Assembly: GCF_900187135.1 (NCBI RefSeq)
Contig: NZ_LT906443.1
Span: 434,001-498,000 of the forward strand
DNA from: Corynebacterium ulcerans
Lineage (GTDB): Bacteria; Actinomycetota; Actinomycetes; Mycobacteriales; Mycobacteriaceae
Direction of reading: 5' to 3'
Length of the DNA stretch: 64,000 bases
Positions within the stretch are counted from its first letter, which is position 1; every line of letters begins with the position of its first letter. The notes beneath the pieces were generated by a model. That model saw nothing but the letters and a program-made list of their open reading frames with translations, ran no database searches and had not been told where the DNA came from. Position numbers and translations under genes: made by a program. Of this stretch, positions 44,871 to 55,966 are shown one piece after another.

Positions 44871-45453
44871 GGTTCAATCGGCGCGCATCGATAAGATATT
44901 GCACACCGGTAATAACAGTAACCGCCACGGCGGCTAGCATCACAAGGAACTGAACAACTGAAAAAACTCCAGACAGAGGTACCAGATACAGTGCTACCGC
45001 TAAAGATTGGAGGGTGGTCTTAATCTTCCCGCCCTTGCTGGCTGGAACCACGTTTCCTTTGCGCAGTTCACCCATACGCCAGAACGTGATGCCGAGTTCG
45101 CGAACCACAATAATGGCCGTGACCCACCACCCCACGAGTCCCACAACATTCAGACATACAAGCGCCGTGATCATCAGTGCTTTGTCTGCAATCGGATCCG
45201 CAATCTTGCCAAAGTCAGTGACCAAGTTTTTCGCTCGCGCTATATCGCCGTCCAGCTTGTCCGTAATCATGAGCGCGACAAAGACGCCTAGGCTCCACCA
45301 CATCCACGAGGCATGCTGACCATCACCTGAAATAACAAGCCACGCAAATAATGGGATGACAATGATGCGCAGACTAGTCAGGACGTTAGGAACATTAAAA
45401 TTAGAAGGCTTATGTTCCGGTGTGTTGACAGTGCGTTCCTCATTCACAATCAC
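44860..45453 (-). CDS. pgsA: CDP-alcohol phosphatidyltransferase PgsA
   Basis: PgsA makes phosphatidylglycerophosphate from CDP-diacylglycerol and glycerol 3-phosphate. The 197-residue membrane protein has the family motif DGDIARAKN ... GKIADPIADK with all its Asp residues, and four to five hydrophobic segments. GTG 45453 is the assigned start, though the ribosome binding site is weak. It heads a unit with cinA and probably clgR. Confidence 0.92.
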   Translation of the reverse strand: MIVNEERTVNTPEHKPSNFNVPNVLTSLRIIVIPLFAWLVISGDGQHASWMWWSLGVFVALMITDKLDGDIARAKNLVTDFGKIADPIADKALMITALVCLNVVGLVGWWVTAIIVVRELGITFWRMGELRKGNVVPASKGGKIKTTLQSLAVALYLVPLSGVFSVVQFLVMLAAVAVTVITGVQYLIDARRLNHER

Positions 45454-45564
45454 TCACCATACCCGCCTCTGCGTTAATCATTTGCTGCACCACACGATTA
45501 GCCAACTGAGAATTCTCAATCAACCCGCAGTGATGCTTAGGTTTCTGACGATACAATCTAAAAC

Positions 45565-45858
45565 ATGAACACCTTTGCTTTCCTGTACAGCTACGACCCC
45601 AACAACCCCGCAATCGCAGAAATACGCCCACGTCATCGCGAATTTTGCAGCAAGCTCAAAGAGGAAGGAACAGTCATCGGCACTGGTCCTTTTGTCGACG
45701 GCGATGGCGGCGCACTACTCGTTGTACGCCTGCCCAAACCAAGCACGCTTGACGACGCTACAGCGATCATGGACCGCGATCCTTTCTACGCAGAGGGTGC
45801 CCTCACGGCACGCACAGCTCACACGTGGAACCCCGTGATCAATATCTTTGAGGACTAA
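45565..45858 (+). CDS. YciI-like protein
   Basis: This 97-residue protein of the YciI fold has FLYSYDPNNPAIAEIRPRHREFC at the N-terminus and the conserved MDRDPFYAEGALTARTAHTW C-terminal motif. The Arg-His and Asp residues correspond to the proposed active site, but the natural substrate is unknown. The gene is single and divergent from pgsA, with no evident ribosome binding site. It ends at a very long bidirectional terminator. Confidence 0.88.
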   Translation: MNTFAFLYSYDPNNPAIAEIRPRHREFCSKLKEEGTVIGTGPFVDGDGGALLVVRLPKPSTLDDATAIMDRDPFYAEGALTARTAHTWNPVINIFED

Positions 45859-45887
45859 ATCGGCTATAAAATTCACTGTTGGTGCGT

Positions 45888-45945
45888 AAAAGACTCTGTC
45901 GCACGCATAGAGGAATTACTCCCTATGTGTGCGACAGAGTCTTTT
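45888..45945. terminator. Bidirectional terminator between the YciI and TerC genes
   Basis: Arms 45888-45910 and 45923-45945 pair over 23 bp with one G-T wobble and a 12-nt loop. They are A-rich on one side and T-rich on the other. Confidence 0.9.
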
Positions 45946-45981
45946 CTTCGTGGCTTTCCGCCACTCGCAAGTAGCTAGTTT

Positions 45982-47004
45982 TTATTCATCAGTGTCATAC
46001 ACAGCTTTGGTGCGCACTACTCCCTGAGTGTCATCACGCTTGGATTTAATCACAGAAGCAAGCACCGTCACTGCCAATATTCCTACGATGGACACAAGCG
46101 ACCACACCGTACCAATTTCGGGAACTGGAACGTTGTTACCGCTATTGATAAAGGGAAGATTGTTCTCATGTAGGGCATGTAGGACTAGTTTCACTCCGAT
46201 AAAGCCGAGGATGATGCCCAATCCATAAGGTAGGTAGACCAAACGCTCAAGCAAACCATCAAGCAAGAAGTACATCTGCCGCAAGCCCAATAAAGCAAAC
46301 GCATTCGTGGTGAAGACGATATATGGTTCTTGAGTGATGCCATAGATCGCAGGAATCGAGTCAAACGCAAACATGAGGTCGATCATGCCGATGGCCACCA
46401 GAGCAATAAATAGCGGCGTTAGCGCGAATTTACCTTTTTGGTGGATATACAGATGATCCTTTTCATAAGTAGGGGTAACGCGAACTACTTTGCGCAGCCA
46501 TTTGATTATCCGCATATCATTGGGGTCGGTCTCAGGCTGATCAGTCACCTCGTCATAAATAAGCTTGATCGCGGTGTACAGCAAGAAAATACCGAAGATA
46601 TAAAACACATCGGACCAGGCGTGAATGACAGCAGCGCCAAGTAAAATAAAAATCAGCCTAAAGATCAGCGCTAGAGCTATACCAATAAGCAGCACTTTTT
46701 GTTGATACTTACGGGGAATCTTAAAAGTCCCCATGATCAATGCGAAGACAAACAGGTTATCAACGCTCAGAGCCTTCTCTGTAACGTACCCCGTGAAGAA
46801 CTCAATCCCATGTTGATGTGGGTTACCAGGCTCACCCCAAACAAACCAAAGAAAGACACCAAAAGCGCACGCTAGGGCCACATAAAATAAAGACCATCCT
46901 GCAGATTCTTTGAGTGTGGGCTCGTGTGGGGTTTTGACATGGGAATAAAAATCAAAAACAAAAAAACCTGAGATCACCACAAAAGTGATGATCCATACCA
47001 TCAT
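45982..47004 (-). CDS. TerC family membrane protein, probable manganese exporter
   Basis: This 340-residue protein has about nine membrane segments and the TerC features EFFTGYVTEKALSVDNLFVFALI and MIDLMFAFDSIPAIYGITQEPYIV, whose acidic residues in the membrane bind metal. ATG 47004 is chosen because GGAAG lies just upstream. The gene is preceded by a yybP-ykoY manganese riboswitch, which strongly favours manganese export or manganese loading of exported enzymes as its role, as for TerC homologues in other bacteria. Confidence 0.92.
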   Translation of the reverse strand: MMVWIITFVVISGFFVFDFYSHVKTPHEPTLKESAGWSLFYVALACAFGVFLWFVWGEPGNPHQHGIEFFTGYVTEKALSVDNLFVFALIMGTFKIPRKYQQKVLLIGIALALIFRLIFILLGAAVIHAWSDVFYIFGIFLLYTAIKLIYDEVTDQPETDPNDMRIIKWLRKVVRVTPTYEKDHLYIHQKGKFALTPLFIALVAIGMIDLMFAFDSIPAIYGITQEPYIVFTTNAFALLGLRQMYFLLDGLLERLVYLPYGLGIILGFIGVKLVLHALHENNLPFINSGNNVPVPEIGTVWSLVSIVGILAVTVLASVIKSKRDDTQGVVRTKAVYDTDE

Positions 47005-47018
47005 GTTTACTTCCAAGG

Positions 47019-47064
47019 AAAAAGACACCTCCGGTCTCATTCGGTCAGCGGATGAACCGGAGGT
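47019..47064 (-). terminator. Riboswitch-controlled terminator
   Basis: The minus strand has ACCTCCGGT (47064-47056) and ACCGGAGGT (47035-47027), with a 20-nt loop, followed by GTC and five Ts (47023-47019). It ends 15 nt before the TerC start codon and is the expression platform of the riboswitch. Confidence 0.85.
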
Positions 47065-47190
47065 CTCCCCCACTCCTAGAACTTTTAGCTGTTTTTGCCA
47101 GAAGCTCCTGCAGGAGCCAGCACGACCGGGAATCTATGAAGATTGCCGTGTTGACGATCAATGCTGTGGGTGGGGTACTCCCCTCCATGC
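47027..47190 (-). ncRNA. yybP-ykoY manganese riboswitch upstream of the TerC gene
   Basis: Read on the minus strand, the conserved elements appear in order: GGAGGGGAGTA (47186-47176), CGTCAACACGG (47155-47145) and GAGACCTCCGG (about 47066-47056). The GGAGG at 47186-47182 can pair with CCTCC at 47063-47059 to close helix P1. The same CCTCC belongs to a terminator stem with the downstream CCGGAGG, so metal binding would prevent termination. This class senses Mn2+ and switches genes on. Confidence 0.88.
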
Positions 47191-47267
47191 ACGGTGCCCG
47201 AGTGTAGTCGATCACAAGCATTTTGCCCACCTAGACCGACCATCTCTCATTTCAGCCCTAGTCCCTC

Positions 47268-47295
47268 TGTATAGCTACAGGGCATTGCCCAGGAA
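47268..47295 (-). promoter_or_regulatory. Candidate promoter of the TerC transcript
   Basis: The minus strand reads TTCCTG (47295-47290), 16 nt, then TATACA (47273-47268). It lies just after ftsK and would give a riboswitch leader of about 260 nt. The same segment can fold as TAGTCC/GGACTA enclosing two small hairpins, so it may also end the ftsK transcript. Confidence 0.4.
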
Positions 47296-47300
47296 TAGGA

Positions 47301-50300
47301 CTAAAAAGCGTTACCAGTAGGGTTATATGTTGCTTGTGTTGTTGTAGACGATGTATCAGCACCACCATCCGAATCAATCTCTTTAGGTGCGTCTTCAGGT
47401 TTTGCACCTTTAAGCATCCACAGAGTTGTTTCGAGTTCTTCTGGCCTCACCAAAACTTCTCGTGCTTTCGATCCCTCAGATGGGCCCACGATCTCCCGAG
47501 ATTCCATCAGGTCCATCAATCGGCCGGCTTTGGCAAACCCGATGCGTAGCTTACGCTGCAGCATCGAGGTAGAACCCAGCTGAGAAGTAATGACCAATTC
47601 AGCAGCCTGAAGTAGATCTTCCAAGTCATTTCCGATATCGGAATCAATGTCTTTCTTAGCTTCGGCTGCCTTATCCGTAGTCACACCCTCGGTGTAATTA
47701 GGCTGTCCCTGAGCTTTTGCGGCGTCGACGACAGACTGGATTTCCTCATCTGTAACAAAAGCACCTTGAATACGCTGAGGTCTTCCTCCCTGCGGAATAA
47801 ACAACCCATCGCCCATGCCGATAAGTTTTTCTGCCCCGCCCTGATCCAAAATCACTCGTGAGTCGGTCAAAGAAGAAGTGGCAAACGCTAACCGGGACGG
47901 CACGTTTGTCTTAATTAGACCGGTCACAACGTCAACGGAGGGACGCTGCGTAGCCAGGACCAAGTGGATTCCCGCTGCTCGCGCCTTTTGCGTAATTCGG
48001 ACGATCGAATCCTCAATCTCCTTAGGCGCAGTCATCATCAGGTCTGCGAGCTCGTCGACAACACACACAATGTAGGGATATGCATGATATTCACGTTGCG
48101 ATCCCATCGGAGCTTGAATTTCGCCGGCGTTAATCTTGCGGTTGAAGTCTTTAATGTGTCGCACACGTGCAGACTTCATGTCCATGTACCGCTGCTCCAT
48201 CTCCTCCACCAGCCATTGAAGCGCAGCTGCTGCCTTTTTGGGCTGAGTAATAATAGGAGTGATCAGGTGTGGAATCCCCTCATAAGGCGTAAGCTCCACC
48301 ATCTTTGGATCAACCAGAATCAGTCGTATGTCTTCAGGGGTTGCTCGGGTGAGCAGGGACACCAGGAGCGAATTCACAAACGCCGATTTACCGGATCCAG
48401 TAGAACCCGCCACCAACAAGTGAGGCATCTTTTGCACCGAGTGCGCGACAAAGTCTCCCTCAATGTCTTTACCCAGGCCAATGAGCATCGGATCGGTGTC
48501 CGCCAGAACCTCAGGCGCATTCAACACGTCTCCTAGTCGAACCATCTCGCGGTCGGTGTTAGGGACCTCAATACCCACGGCCGATTTACCCGGAATCGGC
48601 GTCAGAAGACGCACGTTGTCCGTCGCAACCGCGTACGCCAAGTTTGATTGGAGGTTTGTAATCTTGGATACCTTCACGCCCGGCCCCAGTTCAACCTCAT
48701 AACGGGTTACTGTTGGGCCTCGCGAGAATCCCGTTACGTGCGCGTCTACTTTAAACTCCGCAAAGACATCGGTGATCGCTTCAATCATCCGATCATTGGC
48801 AGCCGAACGAGTTTTGGGCTGTTGTCCAGGGATAAGGAGCTCAGTACTAGGAAGCTCATAGTCATCTACTACGCGATCAATAGTCCCTGCAGAAGCATCT
48901 TCGACTCCCTGATGGCTTGTCGACGCCACCGGTTGCTGCGCGCGCGCCGACACAGCTTCCTGCACAGCCTTACGCCCTGCCGCAACTACATCAGCAGCTG
49001 CTGCAGCAGCCGTCACCGCTTGCCCAGCAGCAGAAATATTGCCGGCCATTGCTCCTGAAACTGCACCGCCGACAGCTCCTGAAACTGCACCGCCGACAGC
49101 TCCCGAGACGATCCCTGCTACCTGCTGGGCACCATTCCCGCTGCCCGAAGGACGTCTTTCCACTACCTCAGTCTTATCCGTAATGATCGGAAGCTCATCG
49201 GTATCAGAGATGTCTCTAGGCAAACGTGCTTCGTCATTTCGCTTCACCGCAGCGGAACGACGCTTCTGAGGTGCATTTGCTGGAACCTCGAATAAACCAG
49301 TTTCTACGTCTTTTTCTTCTAATGGATAAGCATCCAAAGGAGTTGATGGTTTTTTGTTGATCCGTGAATCAATTCCAGACCTACCGCGAGAAGGCACTGC
49401 ATTCTCAGCCCACGAGCTGCTACGAGACGAGGCCGCCCTACCTGCCGCCACTCCCCTGCGAGGCAGATCCCCTTCCGCACGTGCTTCTAGTTCTTCATCG
49501 ACATCCGAGTAGAGATCATCTGAATACTCCTCATCTGCCTCGGCCCCACGATGTTGATGTATAAACTCGCGGAGGGCGTCGACAAGCTCCCGTGTCGTGA
49601 TATCTGTGATCTTTTGAGCCCCATAAACAATGATGATGACCAAAAGCGGAATGGCTAAATAGGAAGAAAATCCTTTGGCTAAGATCCCTCCGGTGTAAGC
49701 CCCCACCGCCCCGCCTGCAGCAGCACGCCCCGGCCAGTCAGAAGGATTACCGCCAAAAAGATGCACCAGTCCAAGCATGGACACAGCGATCAGGATCGTT
49801 CCGCCAACGATGCGTCCTCGCGAATCGATAGAAGGAAAATGCCCTAGCATCAAGGCAATAGCCCCTGCGACCAGAAGAATCGGTAAAATCAAAGCCCCCG
49901 ATCCAATGAGGAAATGCACACCTGCAGAAATTCCCTCGCCAATAGGGCCTGCGATGTTAAACCACACAGAGGCGCCTAAAACCACAGCTAAAGCGATGAG
50001 AATAAGGCCAATAGAGTCGGCGCGTTGCTCGGCTATTCGCCCACCTTCGTAATCAGTTTCATCCTCAACACCGTCATCCTCAGAGCTACGGACAGCGGAA
50101 CGCTTGCGACGAGACTTAGTCTCCGTGTCATCATCAAAGAAATCTTCCGCCTCGTCGTCTCGGTTTTTTCCGATTCCTCCGACAACTCGAGTAAGAGATC
50201 CAACTCCTCGCGCCGTAGCGCCAAAGAGAGACGCCAATCCACCACCAACAGCACGGAAAGCACTGCCAGTCCTCTCCTCAGAGGTATCTGCAGCACGACG

Positions 50301-50465
50301 CGCAGACTGTGCAGGATGATTCACAGAAGAAGCACTCCTTTTAGTACGACTGTTCGGGCCCGTTGACCCACCTGTAACTCGTGGCGCGGATCTATTCGAA
50401 GATCCTCGCGAGCGTTTCTGGTGCGCCGAGGATCCGGCAGATCGGGAATTGCTTCTGACAGTCAT
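47301..50465 (-). CDS. ftsK: DNA translocase FtsK/SpoIIIE
   Basis: FtsK is a septal ATPase that pumps chromosome termini during division. The 1054-residue protein has a basic, disordered N-terminus, four to five membrane segments (about residues 155-285), a long low-complexity linker, then the motor with Walker [32 protein letters not shown] and [17 protein letters not shown]. The C-terminal gamma domain ([23 protein letters not shown]) recognises KOPS-type DNA. The linker contains [18 protein letters not shown] repeats, encoded by a tandem 24-bp DNA repeat. The gene order with rnj and dapA downstream is usual for actinobacteria. Confidence 0.96.
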   Translation of the reverse strand: MTVRSNSRSAGSSAHQKRSRGSSNRSAPRVTGGSTGPNSRTKRSASSVNHPAQSARRAADTSEERTGSAFRAVGGGLASLFGATARGVGSLTRVVGGIGKNRDDEAEDFFDDDTETKSRRKRSAVRSSEDDGVEDETDYEGGRIAEQRADSIGLILIALAVVLGASVWFNIAGPIGEGISAGVHFLIGSGALILPILLVAGAIALMLGHFPSIDSRGRIVGGTILIAVSMLGLVHLFGGNPSDWPGRAAAGGAVGAYTGGILAKGFSSYLAIPLLVIIIVYGAQKITDITTRELVDALREFIHQHRGAEADEEYSDDLYSDVDEELEARAEGDLPRRGVAAGRAASSRSSSWAENAVPSRGRSGIDSRINKKPSTPLDAYPLEEKDVETGLFEVPANAPQKRRSAAVKRNDEARLPRDISDTDELPIITDKTEVVERRPSGSGNGAQQVAGIVSGAVGGAVSGAVGGAVSGAMAGNISAAGQAVTAAAAAADVVAAGRKAVQEAVSARAQQPVASTSHQGVEDASAGTIDRVVDDYELPSTELLIPGQQPKTRSAANDRMIEAITDVFAEFKVDAHVTGFSRGPTVTRYEVELGPGVKVSKITNLQSNLAYAVATDNVRLLTPIPGKSAVGIEVPNTDREMVRLGDVLNAPEVLADTDPMLIGLGKDIEGDFVAHSVQKMPHLLVAGSTGSGKSAFVNSLLVSLLTRATPEDIRLILVDPKMVELTPYEGIPHLITPIITQPKKAAAALQWLVEEMEQRYMDMKSARVRHIKDFNRKINAGEIQAPMGSQREYHAYPYIVCVVDELADLMMTAPKEIEDSIVRITQKARAAGIHLVLATQRPSVDVVTGLIKTNVPSRLAFATSSLTDSRVILDQGGAEKLIGMGDGLFIPQGGRPQRIQGAFVTDEEIQSVVDAAKAQGQPNYTEGVTTDKAAEAKKDIDSDIGNDLEDLLQAAELVITSQLGSTSMLQRKLRIGFAKAGRLMDLMESREIVGPSEGSKAREVLVRPEELETTLWMLKGAKPEDAPKEIDSDGGADTSSTTTQATYNPTGNAF
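49051..49107. repeat. Tandem 24-bp repeat in the ftsK linker
   Basis: A 24-bp unit beginning GCTCCTGAAACTGCACCG occurs exactly twice (49051-49074, 49075-49098), and a partial, diverged third copy follows. It encodes [12 protein letters not shown] repeats in frame, so copy-number change would not break the gene. Confidence 0.85.
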
Positions 50466-50540
50466 GTAGCCAAGCTTAGACGCTCACGTCACATTCATCA
50501 CATTCGCAACACTGCAAACTGCCTTTTATTTAAGTCCAGC

Positions 50541-51191
50541 CTATAGGCCTGACCTGACAATTTTTCTTGCGTCTCCATAGAGTTCAATATCCACGACGTC
50601 ACGGCCGAAAGCCCACAACACTAGCTCTCCTACCTGGCCTCTGATATGGGTTACGGCACTGCCAGAAGAGGCCACTCCCCGTGAATCCGCAGCAACAATC
50701 CGAGGATAACGATCAGGTTCTAGCACCACAGGAACCGATGATTGTCGTAGCAGCTTGGGTGCCACAAGACGCAGAACTCGCAACAAATCTTTCTCCGCCA
50801 CGTCACTCAAGCTACGCGGCTGCACCCCAGCCACAAGAGAATTCTCTCCTAGCGACGCTCCCCGACGCAGATCTTCATGATGAACAAAATGTTCCGCCGT
50901 GTTCAGGAAAAAGTCCAGAGTTTTACAGCGCGAGAATCCCCGTTTTTCTTCCGCCCATTTTTTCACAACCTCAGCAAAAGGCATAGATGCAGTTTGTTGT
51001 GTGCGACGTTCGAGCAATGGGGACAGTGCCGGCACAAACATTCCTGCAGTAGCCAACGGATAACGCTGCCTGACGTAGAGATGAACCGCCAAGTCCTCAG
51101 CGTTCCATCCTTCGCACAGCGTGGGCGCCTTTGCCCCTTTTTCTAGTAATAGCTCTGCTAATGCCAAGCGTTCCTGCTCTACAAATAACAT
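50541..51191 (-). CDS. TIGR03085 family metal-binding protein
   Basis: This protein of about 216 residues belongs to the actinobacterial DinB/mycothiol-maleylpyruvate-isomerase-like group. It has LFVEQERLALAELLLEKG, PTLCEGWNAEDLAVHLYVRQRYP with the conserved metal-site His, and FLNTAEHFVHHEDLRRG with two more His residues. The fold binds a divalent metal, and related enzymes use mycothiol as cofactor. ATG 51191 has GGGA 5 nt upstream; an ATG four codons earlier is possible. It lies between rnj and ftsK, a known arrangement. Substrate is unknown. Confidence 0.82.
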   Translation of the reverse strand: MLFVEQERLALAELLLEKGAKAPTLCEGWNAEDLAVHLYVRQRYPLATAGMFVPALSPLLERRTQQTASMPFAEVVKKWAEEKRGFSRCKTLDFFLNTAEHFVHHEDLRRGASLGENSLVAGVQPRSLSDVAEKDLLRVLRLVAPKLLRQSSVPVVLEPDRYPRIVAADSRGVASSGSAVTHIRGQVGELVLWAFGRDVVDIELYGDARKIVRSGL

Positions 51192-51221
51192 AAGTCCCAG
51201 CATATCTCGGATAGGAAAGGC

Positions 51222-51264
51222 AAAGCGGGCAGCACCATCACGTCTTTCCAGTGCTGCCCGCTTT
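51222..51264 (-). terminator. Terminator after rnj
   Basis: AAAGCGGGCAGCAC (51222-51235) and GTGCTGCCCGCTTT (51251-51264) form a perfect 14-bp stem, 12 bp past the rnj stop. Confidence 0.85.
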
Positions 51265-51275
51265 TACTGCTGTTT

Positions 51276-53327
51276 TTATAGGCTTTCGCGCGTTGCGCGA
51301 ATCTCCTCTTCGTCCGCTTCCACCTGAGTCTGAGTCGTCGGGATAACGGTAGGCATAATCATTGGCTTACGACGCCACTTTTGCTCTACGAAACGAGAGA
51401 CACGACGACGCAGTTGCTGAACCATGCGGTAGGGGTCATTCTCCCCTTCCCCAGCCAAGTCAGTCATGGTGTTTTCTACCAACTCGGTGACTTCAGGCAT
51501 CATGGCAACAGCATCTTCAGAGAAGCCCTTGGCCTGAACAGTAGGACGCTCTAACAACCTTCCGGTCCGGTTATCAATCACGGCTGTGATTGCGATCAGA
51601 CCGCCTTCACCTAGGGAAGTACGCTCCTCCAGAACCCCCGCGTCAATATCACCCATGGTGACACCATCCACGTAGAGGTTACCGATCTGGATTTGCCCGA
51701 CCACCCGAGCTCGTCCGTCAACGAGGTCCACGACAACACCATTTTGTGCAAGAACTACACGATCGCGCTCCACGCCAGTGGAGATTGCCAGTTCCTTGTT
51801 GGCCCGCAAGTGGCGCCACTCTCCGTGCACCGGCATAGCGTTCACTGGACGAGCAGCGTTGTAGAGGAACAAAAGCTCACCGGAGTAGCCGTGACCGGAG
51901 GTATGGACCTTGGCATCGCGGCTCGTCACAACGGTCGCACCAATCTGCGCCAGCATATTAATAACGCCGAACACAGCTTCCTCGTTACCAGGTACCAAGG
52001 ACGAAGAAAGAATAATCAGATCGCCATCGCGAACCGTGATCTGGCGATGCTCACGTCGCGCCATGCGCGACAAAGCAGCCATGGGCTCACCCTGCGTGCC
52101 CGTGGTGATGAGCATAACCTTGTGCGGCGCCATCTTTGCAGCATCATCCATGCTGACAATGGTTCCGCGAGGAGCCTTCAGGTAACCCATCTTTTCCGCG
52201 ATTTCCATGTTTCGAATCATGGAACGTCCGTTGAATGCAACCTTACGACCCGAGGCTACTGCTGCATCGACTGCAGCCTGAACGCGGTAGACGTTGGAAG
52301 CAAACGACGCTAGGATAACGCGTTGTTTTGCGTCACCGACAAGGCGCTTCAGAGTTGGCGCAATATCGGCTTCGGATCCCGAAACGCCCGGCGTAGTTGC
52401 ATTGGTGGAGTCACAGAGCATGAGGTCAACGCCCTCATCACCAAAGCGAGACAGTGCAGGAAGATCGGTAGGACGCCCGTCTGTTGGGGTCTGGTCGAGC
52501 TTGATGTCACCGGTATGGATGACCAAACCTGCGCCAGTCTTAATGGCAAGACCTAAGCAATCCGGGATCGAGTGGTTAACTGCCCAGAAACGAATATTAA
52601 AAGGTCCACGGTTAATATCCGACTTCTCATTTACCTCGATCAGCTTAGGACGCTGACGGTGCTCACGACACTTTGCAGCGATAAGAGCCAACGTAAATTT
52701 AGAAGCGTAGATAGGTAGGTCTGGACGCAACTTCAGCAACCACGGAATAGCTCCAATGTGGTCCTCATGCCCGTGAGTAACAACGAGCGCCTCGACCTTG
52801 TCTAGTTTGTCTTCGATAGGACCAAAATCAGGCAAGATCAAATCCACGCCTGGTTCACCAGACGAGGGGAAAAGAACACCGCAGTCAACCAACAACATTT
52901 TGTTGTTGTACTCAAAAACGGTCATATTACGACCAATTTCAGAAATGCCACCAAGAGCGTAGATGCGTAGCCCATTCTTAGGAGCCTTGGGGGGCTCTGG
53001 AAGACGCTCGGTCAGATCCGCACCTTGCATGGATTTAACCACGTTACGACGGCCTCGGTTGCTCTTATTATTCTGAGGATTGCCGCCACGGCGTGAACGA
53101 CCATTGCGTGTTCCGTTTCCAGCTCGTCCCGAGTTGGAGCGGCCACGATTGCCCTTAGAGCTAGCATCTTGATTGGAAGAACCTTCGCCTGAAGTTTTCT
53201 TCTCCGCCTCAGCTTTAGCAGATACCTCTACAGATGCGTCAGGGGCTTGGAAAGCTGGTGCCTCAGTAGTCTCCGGCGGACCAGCTTTACGAGTAACCTT
53301 TCGAGAACGGTTACGTGGTTCAGTCAT
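51276..53327 (-). CDS. rnj: Ribonuclease J
   Basis: RNase J has 5'-3' exonuclease and endonuclease activity and acts in rRNA maturation and mRNA decay. The 683-residue protein has the metallo-beta-lactamase motif HGHEDHIGAIP (about 185), HTGDIKLDQTP, and the beta-CASP motif GHGYSGELL. The first about 120 residues are a basic, Gly/Arg/Asn-rich extension (RAGNGTRNGRSRRGGNPQNN), typical of actinobacterial RNase J and likely RNA-binding. It follows dapA by 2 bp, as in C. glutamicum. Confidence 0.96.
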   Translation of the reverse strand: MTEPRNRSRKVTRKAGPPETTEAPAFQAPDASVEVSAKAEAEKKTSGEGSSNQDASSKGNRGRSNSGRAGNGTRNGRSRRGGNPQNNKSNRGRRNVVKSMQGADLTERLPEPPKAPKNGLRIYALGGISEIGRNMTVFEYNNKMLLVDCGVLFPSSGEPGVDLILPDFGPIEDKLDKVEALVVTHGHEDHIGAIPWLLKLRPDLPIYASKFTLALIAAKCREHRQRPKLIEVNEKSDINRGPFNIRFWAVNHSIPDCLGLAIKTGAGLVIHTGDIKLDQTPTDGRPTDLPALSRFGDEGVDLMLCDSTNATTPGVSGSEADIAPTLKRLVGDAKQRVILASFASNVYRVQAAVDAAVASGRKVAFNGRSMIRNMEIAEKMGYLKAPRGTIVSMDDAAKMAPHKVMLITTGTQGEPMAALSRMARREHRQITVRDGDLIILSSSLVPGNEEAVFGVINMLAQIGATVVTSRDAKVHTSGHGYSGELLFLYNAARPVNAMPVHGEWRHLRANKELAISTGVERDRVVLAQNGVVVDLVDGRARVVGQIQIGNLYVDGVTMGDIDAGVLEERTSLGEGGLIAITAVIDNRTGRLLERPTVQAKGFSEDAVAMMPEVTELVENTMTDLAGEGENDPYRMVQQLRRRVSRFVEQKWRRKPMIMPTVIPTTQTQVEADEEEIRATRESL

Positions 53328-53329
53328 AT

Positions 53330-54235
53330 TTATAGAACTCCAGATTTATTCATGTCGTGTCGGAGACGCTCAAGCTCTTCTTCACTTGGTGCGACAATAG
53401 GCAGTCGCGGGTCTCCGACCTCAATACCTTGTAGCCGCAATCCGGCTTTTGCGAGGCTTACGCCACCCAAACGCCCTTGAGCAGCGACTAATGATGAAAG
53501 TTTTGCGTTAATCTCACGCGCACGCGCAAGATCGCCGTTATTAAAACTTGTATGCAGTTCGCGCAATTCCTTTGGTGCCAAGTGACCAATCACGGAAATA
53601 AAACCCACCGCTCCTACGGACAACCACGGGAGATTAAGTGGGTCATCGCCTGAGTACCAGGCAAGTCCTGTTTCTTCTATGAGAGGTGTAGCAGCAGCGA
53701 TATCACCTTTTGCGTCTTTAACGCCCTTGATCGTAGGGATCTCAGCAAGACGACGCAGAGTATCCGGCTGAATAGGAACAACCGAACGTGGCGGAATATC
53801 ATAAGCGCAGATTGGCAAGTCAGTGGCTTGCGCGACTGTTCGAAAATGCTGATAGATTCCCTCTTGACTAGGTTTTGAATAGTAAGGGGTCACTACCAGA
53901 AGTGCATCGGCGCCAGCTTCAGCAGACGCTCGAGCCATATCAACCGAAGCCGAAGTATTGTTTGTTCCAGCGCCCGCGATAATCTTAACGCGGTCGCCAA
54001 CCTCCGACTTAACGGCCTTGAGCAGGTCAATTTTTTCTTGCAGCGTTGTAGTTGGAGACTCACCGGTGGTTCCGGCGAGTACCAGCGTGTCGATCCCGTT
54101 GTCAGCCAAGTGTGCGGAAAGCTTCCGCCCTGCAGAAACGTCGAGTTTCCCCGTGGCATCAAACGGTGTCACCATCGCTACGGCGACGGTACCGAAGTAG
54201 TCGCTACCCGTATTCGCTGTCAAACCTGTGCTCAT
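53330..54235 (-). CDS. dapA: 4-hydroxy-tetrahydrodipicolinate synthase
   Basis: DapA condenses pyruvate with aspartate semialdehyde, the first committed step to lysine and diaminopimelate. The 301-residue TIM-barrel protein has [15 protein letters not shown], the [11 protein letters not shown]yr motif, and the Schiff-base Lys in [14 protein letters not shown] 54235 is preferred (AGGG upstream); the frame extends 7 codons more. An inverted repeat in the 133-bp spacer to thyX may end or attenuate the dapB-thyX message. Confidence 0.96.
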   Translation of the reverse strand: MSTGLTANTGSDYFGTVAVAMVTPFDATGKLDVSAGRKLSAHLADNGIDTLVLAGTTGESPTTTLQEKIDLLKAVKSEVGDRVKIIAGAGTNNTSASVDMARASAEAGADALLVVTPYYSKPSQEGIYQHFRTVAQATDLPICAYDIPPRSVVPIQPDTLRRLAEIPTIKGVKDAKGDIAAATPLIEETGLAWYSGDDPLNLPWLSVGAVGFISVIGHLAPKELRELHTSFNNGDLARAREINAKLSSLVAAQGRLGGVSLAKAGLRLQGIEVGDPRLPIVAPSEEELERLRHDMNKSGVL

Positions 54236-54259
54236 GTGCCCTAAGGTTACCCGCAAATG

Positions 54260-54341
54260 AGCCGGAAGTTGACATCGGGCAAGGATTCCCCCGCGTGTCG
54301 GGTCAAGTCACCCTCGTTGAGAGTTACTTTCTCTTCCGGCT
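54260..54341. repeat. Inverted repeat between thyX and dapA
   Basis: AGCCGGAAG (54260-54268) and CTTCCGGCT (54333-54341) are perfect 9-bp inverted repeats with a 64-nt spacer that itself holds several C/G-rich partial repeats. It lies where the dapA promoter is expected, so it may be an operator pair or a folded RNA. Confidence 0.5.
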
Positions 54342-54368
54342 TTCATATTCTCCACAGCAAAAATTTCG

Positions 54369-55126
54369 TTAAAAATCTGTGACGTACGGGCTAGTTGCCA
54401 TGCAGGAGCCGTCGGCAAGCGTGGACTCCTCAAAGTCACCGAACAATACCGGCGACTGTTCTCTCAACAGATGCAAGCAGCGGATTGCCAACGCCCGAAT
54501 TTCTACGTCAGCATGCTCGGTAGCTCTCATCCCTATAAAGTGACGCCATGTTCTGAAATTTCCGGTGACTAGTAGTCGCGACTCTGTGGCGTTAGGAAGT
54601 ATCGCGCGTGCTGCTTGGCGCGCTTGTTTCTTCCGGAGAAGCGCGTTCGGCTCTTGAACCAATTTTTCTTCCAGCGCAGACAAAACCTCAGTAAAAGCAA
54701 AGCGCGACTCATCTACTGCGTGGAGAAAAAGTCGTCGTAATTCAGGGTCTTCCGCGATCAACGGCGGGATGATTACGTGAGAATCCTCGTGATGGACAAA
54801 TCTCTGTGAGAGCTGCGAGCAAGAAAAATGTCGGTGCCGCATCAACTCATGCGCCGCTGATCGAGACAAACCACGGATATATAAAGAAGCCGTAGCATGT
54901 TCTAAAAGCGCCATATGCCCTACCTCCATAATGTGCCGGAGGTAGGCATCATTTTGAGCAGTTCTCGCATTTGGTTTGTCAAAAGTCTCGTAGCATGCGC
55001 GTCCCGCAAACTCCACCAGCGCTTCAGAATCTTTAGCGGCAGGATCACAAGACCACGTGATACCAGTAGGAGGAGTAAACGTCGTGCAGGCTACCAATTG
55101 CACGTCGAGATAAGTTTCTACAGCCA

Positions 55127-55127
<1 letters not shown>
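54369..55127 (-). CDS. thyX: Flavin-dependent thymidylate synthase ThyX
   Basis: ThyX makes dTMP from dUMP with FAD, NADPH and methylenetetrahydrofolate. The 252-residue protein has the ThyX signature [13 protein letters not shown] (RHRxxSxxxxSxR) and [14 protein letters not shown] near the C-terminus. ATG overlaps the dapB stop (TAATG), so translation is coupled to dapB. The dapB-thyX-dapA-rnj order is characteristic of Corynebacterium. Confidence 0.97.
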
Positions 55128-55936
<809 letters not shown>

Positions 55937-55966
55937 CTACAAAATAGACTTGTGAAGATGCACAAA

